From Nocardia uniformis NBRC 13702 (GTDB taxonomy: Bacteria; Actinomycetota; Actinomycetes; Mycobacteriales; Mycobacteriaceae): a stretch of 64,000 nucleotides of DNA. Of this stretch, positions 18,347 through 27,979 are shown one piece after another. The DNA lies in contig NZ_BDCE01000044.1 of assembly GCF_001613345.1 (NCBI RefSeq), positions 164,936-228,935 on the forward strand, given 5' to 3'. The notes below the pieces were generated by a model. The model did not search any database and was not told the origin of the DNA. It saw only the letters and a program-made list of their open reading frames with translations. Numbering within the stretch: position 1 is the first letter of the stretch; each line of letters starts with the position of its first letter. Made by a program: the position numbers and the translations under genes.

Positions 18347-18960
18347 CAAATCCCCTCCACAGGAGCCACCCAGAATGTCTCGGCGGCGTGGTCATAGTCG
18401 TAGACAACAGCCGAAACGCCCTGTGTGAGAGGCATTTCAGCGGCATGTTCGAAGGTTTGGCGGACCTGGATGATCGCGGACGACCCGTCCGCCGACGTGA
18501 GTTCCGCCTGCCCGAATTCCGGGCCGACGCGACCGGTGCGAATAACGCAGACCCGGCCGACGTAATCCGCACGTGTGAGCGGCGCGGCGGGCACGAATGT
18601 CCGGCGCAGCGGAATCACGACCGCGCGGGTGGCGGGGACGGCGGCCGCGGCAGCGACACCCAGCACCCCGAGACCGGCCAGAAAACCGGCGACGCCACCG
18701 AGATTCAGCATGCCGGTCACAGTCGAACCGGCCAGGCACAGAAACCACGCCAGTGCGATAAGAATGGACACCGTGATCGTCGCCGGAACTCCGCCGAGTC
18801 CCCAGCGATCATGGATAGCGGAGTCCGGGGTGTCGGTGTCGAGGAGGTCCATATCGGCCCCGCCTGCCAGGACCACGACCCAGAACGCGACGACGACCAG
18901 CAGTGCGAAGCTGAATAGAACGGTCGGGAAAGTCAGTGTCGCCGCGAAGAATTCACCCAT
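18346..18960 (-). CDS. YqiJ-like membrane protein with C-terminal OB fold
   Basis: This is a 204-residue protein with two or three N-terminal membrane spans (FPTVLFSFALLVVVAFWVVV; ITVSILIALAWFLCLAGS; GGVAGFLAGLGVLGVAAAA). A soluble domain from about residue 125 (YVGRVCVIRTGRVGPEFGQA) resembles the OB fold of NfeD/YqiJ proteins, which accompany SPFH proteins in many genomes. The ATG at 18960 gives a family-like N-terminus; one 27 bases upstream is possible. It is the first gene of the operon, with a leader of about 100-150 bp carrying the element at 19056-19109. Confidence 0.8.
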   Translation of the reverse strand: MGEFFAATLTFPTVLFSFALLVVVAFWVVVLAGGADMDLLDTDTPDSAIHDRWGLGGVPATITVSILIALAWFLCLAGSTVTGMLNLGGVAGFLAGLGVLGVAAAAAVPATRAVVIPLRRTFVPAAPLTRADYVGRVCVIRTGRVGPEFGQAELTSADGSSAIIQVRQTFEHAAEMPLTQGVSAVVYDYDHAAETFWVAPVEGI

Positions 18961-19033
18961 GCCCGGGTACCGGGCTGAAAAGGGCATGCGAGATCGACTG
19001 CGTGTTCATCAGATACTCCAATGGTCTTTCCAC

Positions 19034-19056
19034 CGCGATCCATAGCGTGGATCGCG
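19034..19056 (-). repeat. Perfect short hairpin in the flotillin-operon leader
   Basis: CGCGATCCA and TGGATCGCG form a 9-bp perfect stem around a 5-nt loop. On the gene strand it lies immediately after the GCCG/CGGC stem-loop and about 75 bases before the YqiJ-like start, so the leader RNA could carry two consecutive hairpins. Confidence 0.5.
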
Positions 19057-19109
19057 TGCCGACCAGGCTTCCCGGCTCCCCCTGTGGCTGTAAGGATGCC
19101 GTAAAGACC
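19056..19109 (-). promoter_or_regulatory. Direct-repeat box plus conserved stem-loop upstream of flotillin operon
   Basis: On the gene strand, TCTTTACGGCATCCTTAC is a direct repeat of TTAC with 11-bp period, the geometry bound by OmpR-family response regulators. Fifteen bases later comes GCCGGGAAGCCTGGTCGGC, a 4-bp stem with an 11-nt loop that nearly equals the loops at 10246-10264 and 10382-10400. The variable distance between box and stem-loop suggests that the second part acts as RNA. Function is inferred only from position and conservation. Confidence 0.6.
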
Positions 19110-19189
19110 GTCCCGGGGCAAGTTGAATTAACGCGGCGTCGATTCCGCCGCCCGCCGTGGTGAGGGCGGGCGTGCCATCGGCTTTCGCT

Positions 19190-19560
19190 ATTGCCGCAGC
19201 GAGCCGATGGACGTTGGTCGACCTTCACGCCCCACGGGTTGGTGACCTCGTCGATGATCTTCTGTAGCCGCCGATTCACCTCGTCGCGGTCGATCAGCAG
19301 ATCGTCGAGATCGGTCTGGCCGAGGATGCTGCGCAGTGTGGTCTGCGCGAACTGCTGGGTCGCCTGAACATGATCCTCCACGGCCACCACCGATCTCACC
19401 GGATCCACGATCCGGAAGTAGGTCACCGCATTGACATTGACCGTCACATAGGTATCGATGCCGGAAACCGAGGGGGCGTGGCGGGCTCGCGATGCCAGCC
19501 GCCCGGCGGTACGGAGGTGATCGGGCCGTCCGCCGAGGTGACCAGCACGCCACCGCCCCG
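19190..19560 (-). pseudogene. Degraded slipin/stomatin-type SPFH gene
   Basis: The minus strand encodes an unmistakable slipin core: VTVNVNAVTYFRIVDPVRSV, then AQTTLRSILGQTDLDDLL and IIDEVTNPWGVKVD. Upstream, the expected slipin N-terminal part continues only in another frame (GVLVTSADGPITSVPPGGW). Downstream of KVD the frame runs into unrelated sequence. The gene therefore carries at least one frameshift and lacks both ends. It lies just upstream of the intact YqiJ-flotillin operon, on the same strand. Confidence 0.7.
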
Positions 19561-19601
19561 ACGCGGATCCGGCACCGCTCAGCAGCGAAGGAAGAGAGTG
19601 A

Positions 19602-19638
19602 GCGCGCCCGCGGGTAGCAGTGCTACTCGCGGGCGCGC
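19602..19638 (-). terminator. Strong hairpin terminator of the ABC exporter operon
   Basis: The arms GCGCGCCCGCGGGTAGC and GCTACTCGCGGGCGCGC pair over 17 bp with one G-U around an AGT loop. On the minus strand it is followed by a pyrimidine-rich CTCACTCTCTTCC. It lies about 73 bp after the permease stop. Confidence 0.75.
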
Positions 19639-19710
19639 GTACTCCCCAGTTCAGCGCGGTTCTCACTATTCTCGGAATGTCACCCTCGAATAGGGATAGA
19701 CCTCCGCGCG

Positions 19711-21372
19711 CTATTTCATATCGAGATCCCTACGGCGGAACCCATAGCCGCCCAGCGCGGTCAGGGCCAGGGCGATGACGGTCAGCGCGAATAGCGGCGA
19801 CCAGGTCATTCGGTCCAGCGGCAGTGCGGCGATATGTTCGAATGGCGACAGATTCATCACCCACTGCGGCAGATCCATAATCGGTCCGAAGAATCCGAGG
19901 ATCATCGAGAATCCGAATAGCGCCCAGGTCGCGCCTATCGCCCGCGGGATGACCCCGAACAGGAGGGCCGCGACCGCCAGGACGACCAGGATCGCCGGGA
20001 GGTACGCCAGGTGGGCCCCCAGCACCTTCCCGACATAGGAGCTGTCGCCGACGGAGATGGCGGTCGACAGGCCCAGCGCCAGCCCCACGATGACCAGGAG
20101 TGCGGTCACGCCGGCCGCCAGCATCCCGATCCAGCTGCCGAACAGTGCCCAGCGGCCGGTGCCCGTCGCGAGTACCGGTTCGGCGCGTCCCTTGGTCTCC
20201 TCGCCGTGCAGGCTCTGCACGCCGAGAATCACGAAGACCACCACCAGCAGCGCATCGAAGACACCCATGGTGCTGACATAGCCGTCGAGCATTCGAGTGG
20301 GGTCTCCACCCATGATATCGATGACATTGTCGGGCAGATCTTCGAAGGAGTCCACGAGCGTCTTGGTGAGGGCGCCGTACAGCGCACCCATGGCGGCCAA
20401 GGCGAGGCCCCAGCCGATGAAGCTGGCCCGCTGTAGCCGGAATGCCAGTGCGACAGGGGAATTCAGCCACGGTGCGGCATATCGACTCCCGCGTCGCGGT
20501 GCGACGAGACCGGCGTTCAGATCGCGGCGTCCCGACAGGGCGTAGCCGAGCAGCGCCGCCGCGACCGCGAAGGCGACCGACAGTGCCAGCGGCGACCACC
20601 GCGGATCCGCATAGGCCCGGGTCTGCTGCGACCAGGCCAGTGGCGAGAACCAGGACAGTGCGCTGCCGCCTTCCCGGATCGTATCGCCCGCGGCCCGGAC
20701 GACATACGCCACGCCCAGTGCGGCACCGGCCAATCCCGAAGCAGCACGTGAGTATTCGGTGATCTGCACGGTCACCGCCGTAATTCCGGCGAAGACCAGG
20801 CCGACCGCGCCCACGCTCGCGCCGAACAGCAGCGCGCCACCGGTGTCGAGGTCCGCCGCCGCGAAGCCGCCCGCGATCAGCAGGGACAGTGCGATATTCG
20901 CGCCCACCGCCACTATCAGCGCCGCAGTCAACTGCGCGTGGCGGCCGACCACATTGGCGCGAATCAGTTCGGCGCGGCCGGTCTGTTCCTCGACCCGGGT
21001 GTGCCGGGATATCAGCAGGATATTCATCAGCGCCGCGAGCAGCAGGAAGTACAGCCCGTAGATGGCGACGATCACCGATTCCACTGTCGGACTGGTCAAT
21101 CCGTATCCGGGCCCGGCGATCAGCGCGCCCATGGTGCCTTCGGCGAACTGGCTGACCGCCCGCAGATCCTCGTCGGTCTTGTAGATCTGCGGCAGTGCCG
21201 CGCCGTAGTACATGCTGAGTAAGGCGATGCCGAGAATCCACGCGGGGAGCTTGATGCGGTCGCGGCGCAAGATGAATCGGATCAGGGTGCCGGTTCCGGT
21301 CAGCGCGGTGCCGCGGCTACCGGCCGACTGTGTCTGCGCACCCCGGGGAGCATTCGACGTCAGGGTCGTCAT
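19711..21372 (-). CDS. ABC-2 type exporter permease (polyketide-antibiotic exporter family)
   Basis: This is a 553-residue polytopic membrane protein with about twelve spans in two halves, as in the actinobacterial 'exporter of polyketide antibiotics' permeases. An N-terminal [20 protein letters not shown] segment precedes the first span, and a conserved [19 protein letters not shown] motif sits between spans. It partners the ATPase encoded upstream and overlapping by 4 bp (ATGA). The natural substrate is unknown; related systems export drugs or lipids. Confidence 0.85.
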   Translation of the reverse strand: MTTLTSNAPRGAQTQSAGSRGTALTGTGTLIRFILRRDRIKLPAWILGIALLSMYYGAALPQIYKTDEDLRAVSQFAEGTMGALIAGPGYGLTSPTVESVIVAIYGLYFLLLAALMNILLISRHTRVEEQTGRAELIRANVVGRHAQLTAALIVAVGANIALSLLIAGGFAAADLDTGGALLFGASVGAVGLVFAGITAVTVQITEYSRAASGLAGAALGVAYVVRAAGDTIREGGSALSWFSPLAWSQQTRAYADPRWSPLALSVAFAVAAALLGYALSGRRDLNAGLVAPRRGSRYAAPWLNSPVALAFRLQRASFIGWGLALAAMGALYGALTKTLVDSFEDLPDNVIDIMGGDPTRMLDGYVSTMGVFDALLVVVFVILGVQSLHGEETKGRAEPVLATGTGRWALFGSWIGMLAAGVTALLVIVGLALGLSTAISVGDSSYVGKVLGAHLAYLPAILVVLAVAALLFGVIPRAIGATWALFGFSMILGFFGPIMDLPQWVMNLSPFEHIAALPLDRMTWSPLFALTVIALALTALGGYGFRRRDLDMK

Positions 21373-22292
21373 TTCACGCTCACTCCCTGACCGTTGCCGC
21401 TGGCGGCGAGTTCATCGCCGTAGTGGCGCAGCATGAGTTCCTCCAGCGTCGGGGGATGGCTCGTCAATGAGCGAATACCCGCGGCGCTGAGCCTCCCGAT
21501 CGCGGTGTCGAGCGCCGCCCCGTCGACGTCGAACCTGATCCGGCCGTCCTCGATGGACACGTGATGCACGCCTTCGAGTTCCTCGAGATCGGTCACCGGG
21601 CGGACCGTTACCGCTTCGACGGAGGTTCGGGTCAGGTTCCGCATCTCGGTCAGCGTTCCCGATTGCACGACCTGTCCCAACCGAATAATGCTGACCCGGT
21701 CGGCCAGCTTCTCCACCTGGGCCAAGATATGGCTCGACAGCAGTATGGTCGCGCCGTCGCCCTTCACCTCGTGGACGATGTCCTGGAAGACGACCTCCAT
21801 GAGCGGGTCCAACCCCGCCGTGGGTTCGTCGAGCAGGAACAGCTCCACCTCCGAGGCGAGTGCGGCGATGAGGGCGACCTTCTGGCGGTTGCCCTTCGAA
21901 TAGGTGCGGCCCTTTTTCGAGGGATCGAGATCGAATCGCTCGATGAGTTCATCGCGTCGGACGGTATTGAGCCCACCGCGGAGCCGTCCGAACAGATCGA
22001 TGGCCTCACCGCCGGTGAGGTTGGGCCACAGCTCCACATCGCCGGGCACGTAGGCGAGTCGTCTGTGCAGTTCGACGGCATCGTTCCACGGGTCCCCGCC
22101 GAGCAGGTTCACCGAGCCGCGGTCGGCTTGGAGTAGTCCGAGCAGCACCCGGATGGTGGTCGTCTTTCCCGCACCGTTCGGACCTAGGAAGCCGTGCACC
22201 TCACCACGGGAAACCTCGAGGTCGAGACCGTCGAGGGCCTTGGTGGGGCCGAAAGACTTGTGCAGTCCGGAGATGGCAATGGCGTTATCCAT
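21369..22292 (-). CDS. ABC transporter ATP-binding protein
   Basis: This is a 307-residue nucleotide-binding subunit. Walker [11 protein letters not shown] is near residue 38, the signature is degenerate (YSKGNRQKV), Walker [17 protein letters not shown] follows, and H-loop LLSSHIL. The C-terminal extension (about 210-305) is of the DrrA type. The ATG at 22292 is preferred to a GTG at 22316 because the latter lies inside the palindromic operator and adds eight unlike residues. It is divergent from the two regulator genes at 22384. Confidence 0.87.
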   Translation of the reverse strand: MDNAIAISGLHKSFGPTKALDGLDLEVSRGEVHGFLGPNGAGKTTTIRVLLGLLQADRGSVNLLGGDPWNDAVELHRRLAYVPGDVELWPNLTGGEAIDLFGRLRGGLNTVRRDELIERFDLDPSKKGRTYSKGNRQKVALIAALASEVELFLLDEPTAGLDPLMEVVFQDIVHEVKGDGATILLSSHILAQVEKLADRVSIIRLGQVVQSGTLTEMRNLTRTSVEAVTVRPVTDLEELEGVHHVSIEDGRIRFDVDGAALDTAIGRLSAAGIRSLTSHPPTLEELMLRHYGDELAASGNGQGVSVK

Positions 22293-22311
22293 ACGGGGAT
22301 CGTACAGAGAG

Positions 22312-22327
22312 TTCACAAATTTGTGAA
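22312..22327. promoter_or_regulatory. Palindromic operator between exporter and regulator genes
   Basis: TTCACAAATTTGTGAA is a perfect 16-bp palindrome in the divergent intergenic region. A TATGAT hexamer at 22340-22345 is a candidate -10 box for the regulator gene. The position suggests that one or both MarR/GbsR-like proteins at 22384 and 22923 bind here and control both directions. Confidence 0.65.
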
Positions 22328-22383
22328 TAGTATGAAGGTTATGATGTAGCTACTCTTGGAAGTCTCGAGCGAGAGGGTGACCA

Positions 22384-22911
22384 GTGTCGACAGCGCAAGA
22401 AGATTCGCAGGAGGAGGCCGTCCTGCGGTTTGTGGAACAGTTCGCGCTGCTACTCACCGAATCGGGCATGCCGCGCATGTCGGCCAGAGTGTTCGCATTC
22501 GTCCTCGCCGATGACGCCGAGCACTACTCCGCGCAGGAGTTGGCGCAGGGATTGCGGGTGAGCCCCGCCGCGATCTCGGGAGCGGTGCGTCACCTGGTTC
22601 GGATCGGCCTGCTTGGTCGTGAACGCGAGCCGGGCGCACGTCAGGACACCTTCCGCGTTTACGACGACGACGTCTGGTACGCCATCACCATGCAGCGCAG
22701 GGAAGCCCTCGACCGCTCGGTGCGGTTCCTCGGCGAGGGCGTCGACTTGCTCGACCAGGCCCGCCCCGGCGGTCGCCGGGTACGCGAGACACTCGAGTAC
22801 TACCGGTTCATGCGCGCCGAACTGCCGGAGACGATGCGACGATGGAAGGAGCGTCGACGGGAGCTGTTCGGAGATGAGATCGCGCCGGACGCCGTCGGCT
22901 CCCATGGATGA
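22384..22911 (+). CDS. MarR/GbsR-type winged-helix regulator
   Basis: This is a 175-residue protein with an N-terminal helix (EEAVLRFVEQFALLL), then a winged helix at about 35-95: YSAQELAQGLRVSPAAISGA is the recognition-helix region and the wing follows. The C-terminal half is helical and probably dimerises. It resembles GbsR/PadR-like MarR members that sit beside ABC exporters. The GTG start is preceded by GAGAGGG. It is followed 11 bp later by a paralogue. It probably represses the divergent exporter through the palindrome at 22312-22327. Confidence 0.8.
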   Translation: MSTAQEDSQEEAVLRFVEQFALLLTESGMPRMSARVFAFVLADDAEHYSAQELAQGLRVSPAAISGAVRHLVRIGLLGREREPGARQDTFRVYDDDVWYAITMQRREALDRSVRFLGEGVDLLDQARPGGRRVRETLEYYRFMRAELPETMRRWKERRRELFGDEIAPDAVGSHG

Positions 22912-22922
22912 GAGGAGAGGGA

Positions 22923-23414
22923 GTGTCGGCCGATACTGCCGCGGCGAATAGGGAAGTTGCCAAGGCGCGCTTCGTGGAGAAGCTGGCGATCGGCCTCGCC
23001 GATATGGGCTGGCCCCGCATGCCCGCGCGGGTATTCGCCACACTGATGGTCTCCGAGGACGGCCGGATGTCGGCTCGCGGACTCGCCGATGCGCTATCGA
23101 TCAGTCCGGCAGCGGTATCCGGCGCGGTCCGCTACCTCGATCAGGTCGGACTGGTGGCCAAGGAGCGGATGCCCGGCCAGCGCCGCGATTCCTACCGGCT
23201 CTACGACGATCTCTGGTACGCGAGCTTTCTCAAGCGCGATCGCATGATGAAGATGTGGTCCGAAACCGCCAGTGAGGGAGTCGAACTCATGGGCAGCGAC
23301 ACCCCGGTGGGCCGTCGGCTCGCCGAAATGGGGGATTTCTTCGACTTTTTCGCCGCCGAGTTGCCGGTGCTGTTCGACCGCTGGCACGAGCGTCGGCGCG
23401 CTGCGGGCCTCTGA
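22923..23414 (+). CDS. Second MarR/GbsR-type regulator, paralogue of the preceding gene
   Basis: This 163-residue protein is clearly homologous along its whole length to the preceding regulator: both share PRM.ARVFA, SPAA(I/V)SGAVR and an (E/K)RRRE/ERRRA end. The GTG at 22923 is chosen because AGGAGAGGGA immediately precedes it; an upstream ATG overlapping the previous stop has no ribosome site. Two adjacent paralogues suggest either a heterodimer or a division of ligand range for control of the exporter. Confidence 0.78.
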   Translation: MSADTAAANREVAKARFVEKLAIGLADMGWPRMPARVFATLMVSEDGRMSARGLADALSISPAAVSGAVRYLDQVGLVAKERMPGQRRDSYRLYDDLWYASFLKRDRMMKMWSETASEGVELMGSDTPVGRRLAEMGDFFDFFAAELPVLFDRWHERRRAAGL

Positions 23415-23439
23415 GGAGCGCAGCGGACCGCTGAGCCGT

Positions 23440-23655
23440 CACGCTGATTCGACGATGGCCTGCACCCTACCGCTCTGCTCGTCGCTCGCGAGCGTCGTCA
23501 ATCTGTGCTCGACGTGCGGCGGCACCCCCTCAATGCTCAGTTCGACGCCGTCCTTCTCCACGTGGTCGATGAAGGTCAGCAGCGCCTTAGCCCGTATCGG
23601 GTAGCGGCCGAATCGCTGAGGCCGTGCTGGCCAGTGGCCCGCCAGTGCCCACCAG
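23440..23655 (-). pseudogene. Possible 3' remnant of an unidentified gene
   Basis: The minus strand has an open stretch of about 70 codons with coding-like composition (RYPIRAKALLTFIDHVEKDG, then a charged, amphipathic tail ending VQAIVESA). It runs back to an in-frame TGA with no plausible start or ribosome site. It fills most of the 330-bp gap between the second regulator and the SDR gene. No family is recognised, and it could also be chance. Confidence 0.3.
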
Positions 23656-23747
23656 CGGGTTCAGGTGATTGCGGGAACAGGAAAAATATCCAGCGGACCG
23701 GCGCGTATCGACATTCGGGCGCGTCCCGCGCCGGCAGCGGACAGCGG

Positions 23748-24587
23748 TCAGTTCTCGGGTAGACCGACAAGTCTGGTGCTGATCTCGCACAGGCGTTGGG
23801 CGGCCGCGTCATCGAGGGCGCGCCGCGACGGTGTCTTGACCCGATTGTGTTGGAAGTAGCGTCCGGAGATCTCGGCCACCTCGGGTGCGGTGGCGAGATA
23901 GGTGAGGGTTCGGCCGCCCTCGGCCGCGGAGATCATGAACAGCCGCTTGGCGACTGCGGCGAAGGGCCTGCCGTACCACGGCATGGAATCCCAGATGTGG
24001 GTCGCCACCGCGCCGGGGTGAAAGGCGTTGACGGTCACGCCGGTTCCGGTGAGGCGATGCGAAAGTGCCCTGGTGTACAGGATATTGGCCAGTTTGGATC
24101 GGCTGTAAGCCTGCTGGCCCGAATACCCTTCGCGGAAGCCGAGATCATCGAAATCCATGGTCGCGCCGAAGTTCATCACCGAGGAGGTGAACAGGATGCG
24201 CGCCGGGGCGCTGTTCGTCATCAGGTCGAGGAGCAGCTCGGTGAGGAGGTAGCCGCCGAGGTGATTGACGGCGAAGGTGGCCTCGATACCGTCCGCGGTT
24301 TCGGTCCGCTCGTTGTAGTAGCCGCCGGCGTTATTGGCCAGCACATCGATGCGGCCGTAACCGCTCAGCACCGCCTTGGCCAACTGGCGCACCGAGGTCT
24401 GGGAGGCGAAATCGCATTCCAGCGTATCGACTTCGCCCGCACCCGCGGCTCGCACCAGCTGTGCCGCATGCGCGAGTTTGCCGGGGTTGCGCCCCACCAG
24501 TACCAGGCGATCGCCCTCCGCGCCGAGTTGCTGTGCGGCCTCGAGACCGATACCCGATGTGGCCCCCGTGATCAGGATCGTCTTCAT
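23748..24587 (-). CDS. Short-chain dehydrogenase/reductase (retinol-dehydrogenase-like SDR)
   Basis: This is a 279-residue classical SDR. The cofactor motif TGATSGIG is at about 7-14, NNAGG near 88 and the catalytic pair in YSRSK near 158, with the Ser in LFTSSVM. A downstream LVGRNPGK Arg suggests NADP(H) preference. The VNAFHPGAVATHIW segment is typical of WWOX/retinol-dehydrogenase-like SDRs. The substrate is unknown. The ATG start directly gives the cofactor motif. Confidence 0.87.
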   Translation of the reverse strand: MKTILITGATSGIGLEAAQQLGAEGDRLVLVGRNPGKLAHAAQLVRAAGAGEVDTLECDFASQTSVRQLAKAVLSGYGRIDVLANNAGGYYNERTETADGIEATFAVNHLGGYLLTELLLDLMTNSAPARILFTSSVMNFGATMDFDDLGFREGYSGQQAYSRSKLANILYTRALSHRLTGTGVTVNAFHPGAVATHIWDSMPWYGRPFAAVAKRLFMISAAEGGRTLTYLATAPEVAEISGRYFQHNRVKTPSRRALDDAAAQRLCEISTRLVGLPEN

Positions 24588-24725
24588 GACGTCTCACCCT
24601 GCCACCCGGGTTCCCCGCGCCACGGTCTTGAATCCCGTCGATCACGCCGCTCATCGGCCTTATCGAGAAGTGCTGGGCACAGGGAATAGGGGCGTTTAGG
24701 GGTGTCCACGTCACCAGGGCGTATT

Positions 24726-24748
24726 CCACCCCGGGACACCCGGGGTGG
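24726..24748. repeat. Perfect palindromic hairpin in a divergent intergenic region
   Basis: CCACCCCGGG and CCCGGGGTGG form a perfect 10-bp stem around ACA. It lies between the SDR gene (minus) and the gene at 24825 (plus), upstream of both. It is more likely an operator or extruded DNA structure than a terminator. Confidence 0.45.
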
Positions 24749-24824
24749 GTTGGCTCGAGGGAACAGGCCCGGAAGGCGGCGGCGGTTCCGGTAATTTGTC
24801 CGCCCACACCGCTAGTCTGCCGAC

Positions 24825-25487
24825 ATGGTCAGGGTGGAGTCGGCGCTGCGTCAGCTGATGCGCGATACGGGAAAGCTGCTGGAGCCATATGGGTTTCATG
24901 GGTCCGAACCGATCTGGGTGCGGGTGGGGGAGGAGGGGGTGGCGGCGGTCGGGCGCACCCGGACATTTCGGACCTGGACGGGTGGGCAGCAGGTGCTCAG
25001 CTTCGGCTTGGCGCTCAGCGCCACGCCCATGGCCTGGTGGGAGTGGCGCAACTGGTGCCATGCGCGGCAGGGGCTCGCGGCGATAGCGCTCGAGCGGGCC
25101 ACCGGCCCCGATCTGATTACCGACAGCGGCTTATCGGAGGATTTGACCGCCATGTGGTCGCTGCGGATCGCCACCGGCCATGCGCTGCCCGAGGATGTCG
25201 ACGCCGTCCGCGCGGAACTGCCCCGGCGCGTGCACGCCTACGCCCGTCGAGCCATCCGACTAGCCGATTCGGAGCGATACCTGGATGAATTGCTGGCCGA
25301 CCCCGATCCGGGCGTGCGGGCGCGGGAAGCGATTGTCGTGCTGCTGGCCGACGAGGGGTCGAGTTCGCGGCTCGACGAGGCCATCGATGAGCTGCGGACG
25401 TGTTCCGCGTCCTCGGAGGCGTCCGAGTACGCGGAACACGTCATTGCCTACGCGCGCTCACGTGCCGAGCTGGTCCCGGCGCGCTAG
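24825..25487 (+). CDS. Cytosolic protein of unknown function, DUF4304-like
   Basis: This is a 220-residue protein with no signal or membrane span. The first half (MVRVESALRQLMRDTGKLLE, GFHGSEPIWVR, TWTGGQQVLSFGLAL) resembles DUF4304 proteins, but the match was made by eye. The second half is helical and repeats ADPDPGVRAREAIVVLLADE, like a short HEAT-type repeat. The ATG start is the first in frame. Confidence 0.6.
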   Translation: MVRVESALRQLMRDTGKLLEPYGFHGSEPIWVRVGEEGVAAVGRTRTFRTWTGGQQVLSFGLALSATPMAWWEWRNWCHARQGLAAIALERATGPDLITDSGLSEDLTAMWSLRIATGHALPEDVDAVRAELPRRVHAYARRAIRLADSERYLDELLADPDPGVRAREAIVVLLADEGSSSRLDEAIDELRTCSASSEASEYAEHVIAYARSRAELVPAR

Positions 25488-25504
25488 CCGGGGACCGGGT
25501 TCCG

Positions 25505-27118
<1,614 letters not shown>

Positions 27119-27128
27119 TTATCGATTT

Positions 27129-27743
27129 TCACAAACGTCGGAACAGCTCGGCCGCCATATCGCACTGCGCGCGCAGGGCATCGGACAGGGACCCAGAAGG
27201 ATTGCTGGCCAGCGACATCGCGGCCCTCGTGGTCAGGCACGACATGATTCCGGCAATGAGCCCGGCGTATTCGGCCGATACCTCGCCGCCGCTGCGCGCG
27301 GACAGCAGGTCCCGCACGGCCGCCTCGTGCCGGGCACCGGCCGCGATAAAGGCCGCGAGCACCCGCGGCTCGGTGTGGATGATCTCCGCGATCAGGGCGA
27401 TGCTCTCGCGCACTTCGCTGTCGGGCTCGTATCCGGAGGCGTACAGCCAGATCACATCGTCGATCAGAATGCCGCTGGGGCCCCCGGCGACGAATTCCTC
27501 GCGCGCCTGTGGTGTACCGATCTCGGTAATCGGCCCGACCACCGCGTCGAGCTTGGTGTCGTAGTAGTTGAAGAAGGTGCGCGGTGAGACCCCGACGGCC
27601 TTGGCGATGTCGTCGGTTGTGGTCGCGTCCAGCCCCCGTTCGGTTGTGAGCTGTCGAGCCGCCATGCAGAGGTCGAGGCGGGTCTGCCACTTCTTCCGTT
27701 CCCGCAGCCCCATCTCCGGCTCGTTGTGCTTCGCGTCGGCCAT
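27129..27743 (-). CDS. TetR-family repressor of the MFS pump
   Basis: This is a 204-residue protein. The N-terminal HTH (about 25-65) reads TTDDIAKAVGVSPRTFFNYY, a typical TetR recognition helix. The C-terminal ligand domain is helical and variable. The ATG is 17 bp from two tandem operator-like sites. Autoregulation and control of the downstream pump are inferred from position. Confidence 0.86.
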   Translation of the reverse strand: MADAKHNEPEMGLRERKKWQTRLDLCMAARQLTTERGLDATTTDDIAKAVGVSPRTFFNYYDTKLDAVVGPITEIGTPQAREEFVAGGPSGILIDDVIWLYASGYEPDSEVRESIALIAEIIHTEPRVLAAFIAAGARHEAAVRDLLSARSGGEVSAEYAGLIAGIMSCLTTRAAMSLASNPSGSLSDALRAQCDMAAELFRRL

Positions 27744-27760
27744 GGCGGATAATTTAGCAG

Positions 27761-27790
27761 AAACTGCAAGTTTTCAGAAACTGCAAGTTC
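27761..27790. promoter_or_regulatory. Tandem TetR operator candidates
   Basis: Two sites, AAACTGCAAGTTT (27761-27773) and AAACTGCAAGTTC (27778-27790), each have AAACT/AGTTT half-sites around a 3-bp centre and start 17 bp apart. They lie just upstream of the TetR gene, and TAAATT on the gene strand could be its -10 box. The spacing fits binding of two dimers on overlapping helix faces. Confidence 0.7.
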
Positions 27791-27907
27791 TGGGGCGGGT
27801 GGCATCCGCTGCCCCGTTGCTGTCGAATTTGTTGAAATGCGCTGTCTGTCAGCATGATCAGGGCCGGATGCGGTGCCGCCACGTGTGCCCGGTTTGCCAT
27901 ACCGGTT

Positions 27908-27955
27908 CCTTTACGGAATCATTACCATCCGGAGGATTCGGGAAGTCCAGTTGGG
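27908..27955 (+). promoter_or_regulatory. TTAC direct-repeat box plus GGGAAG element upstream of khtT
   Basis: CCTTTACGGAATCATTACC carries the same 11-bp-period TTAC repeat as the flotillin leader. It is followed by GGAGGATTCGGGAAGTCCAG, whose GGAAGTCCAGT segment matches 8 or 9 of 11 positions of the conserved loops at the other sites, although the stem here is weak (G-U pairs). The GTG of the KhtT-type gene follows 25 bp later. Confidence 0.5.
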
Positions 27956-27979
27956 TCTGTTTGCGGTTACCGTGGATTT

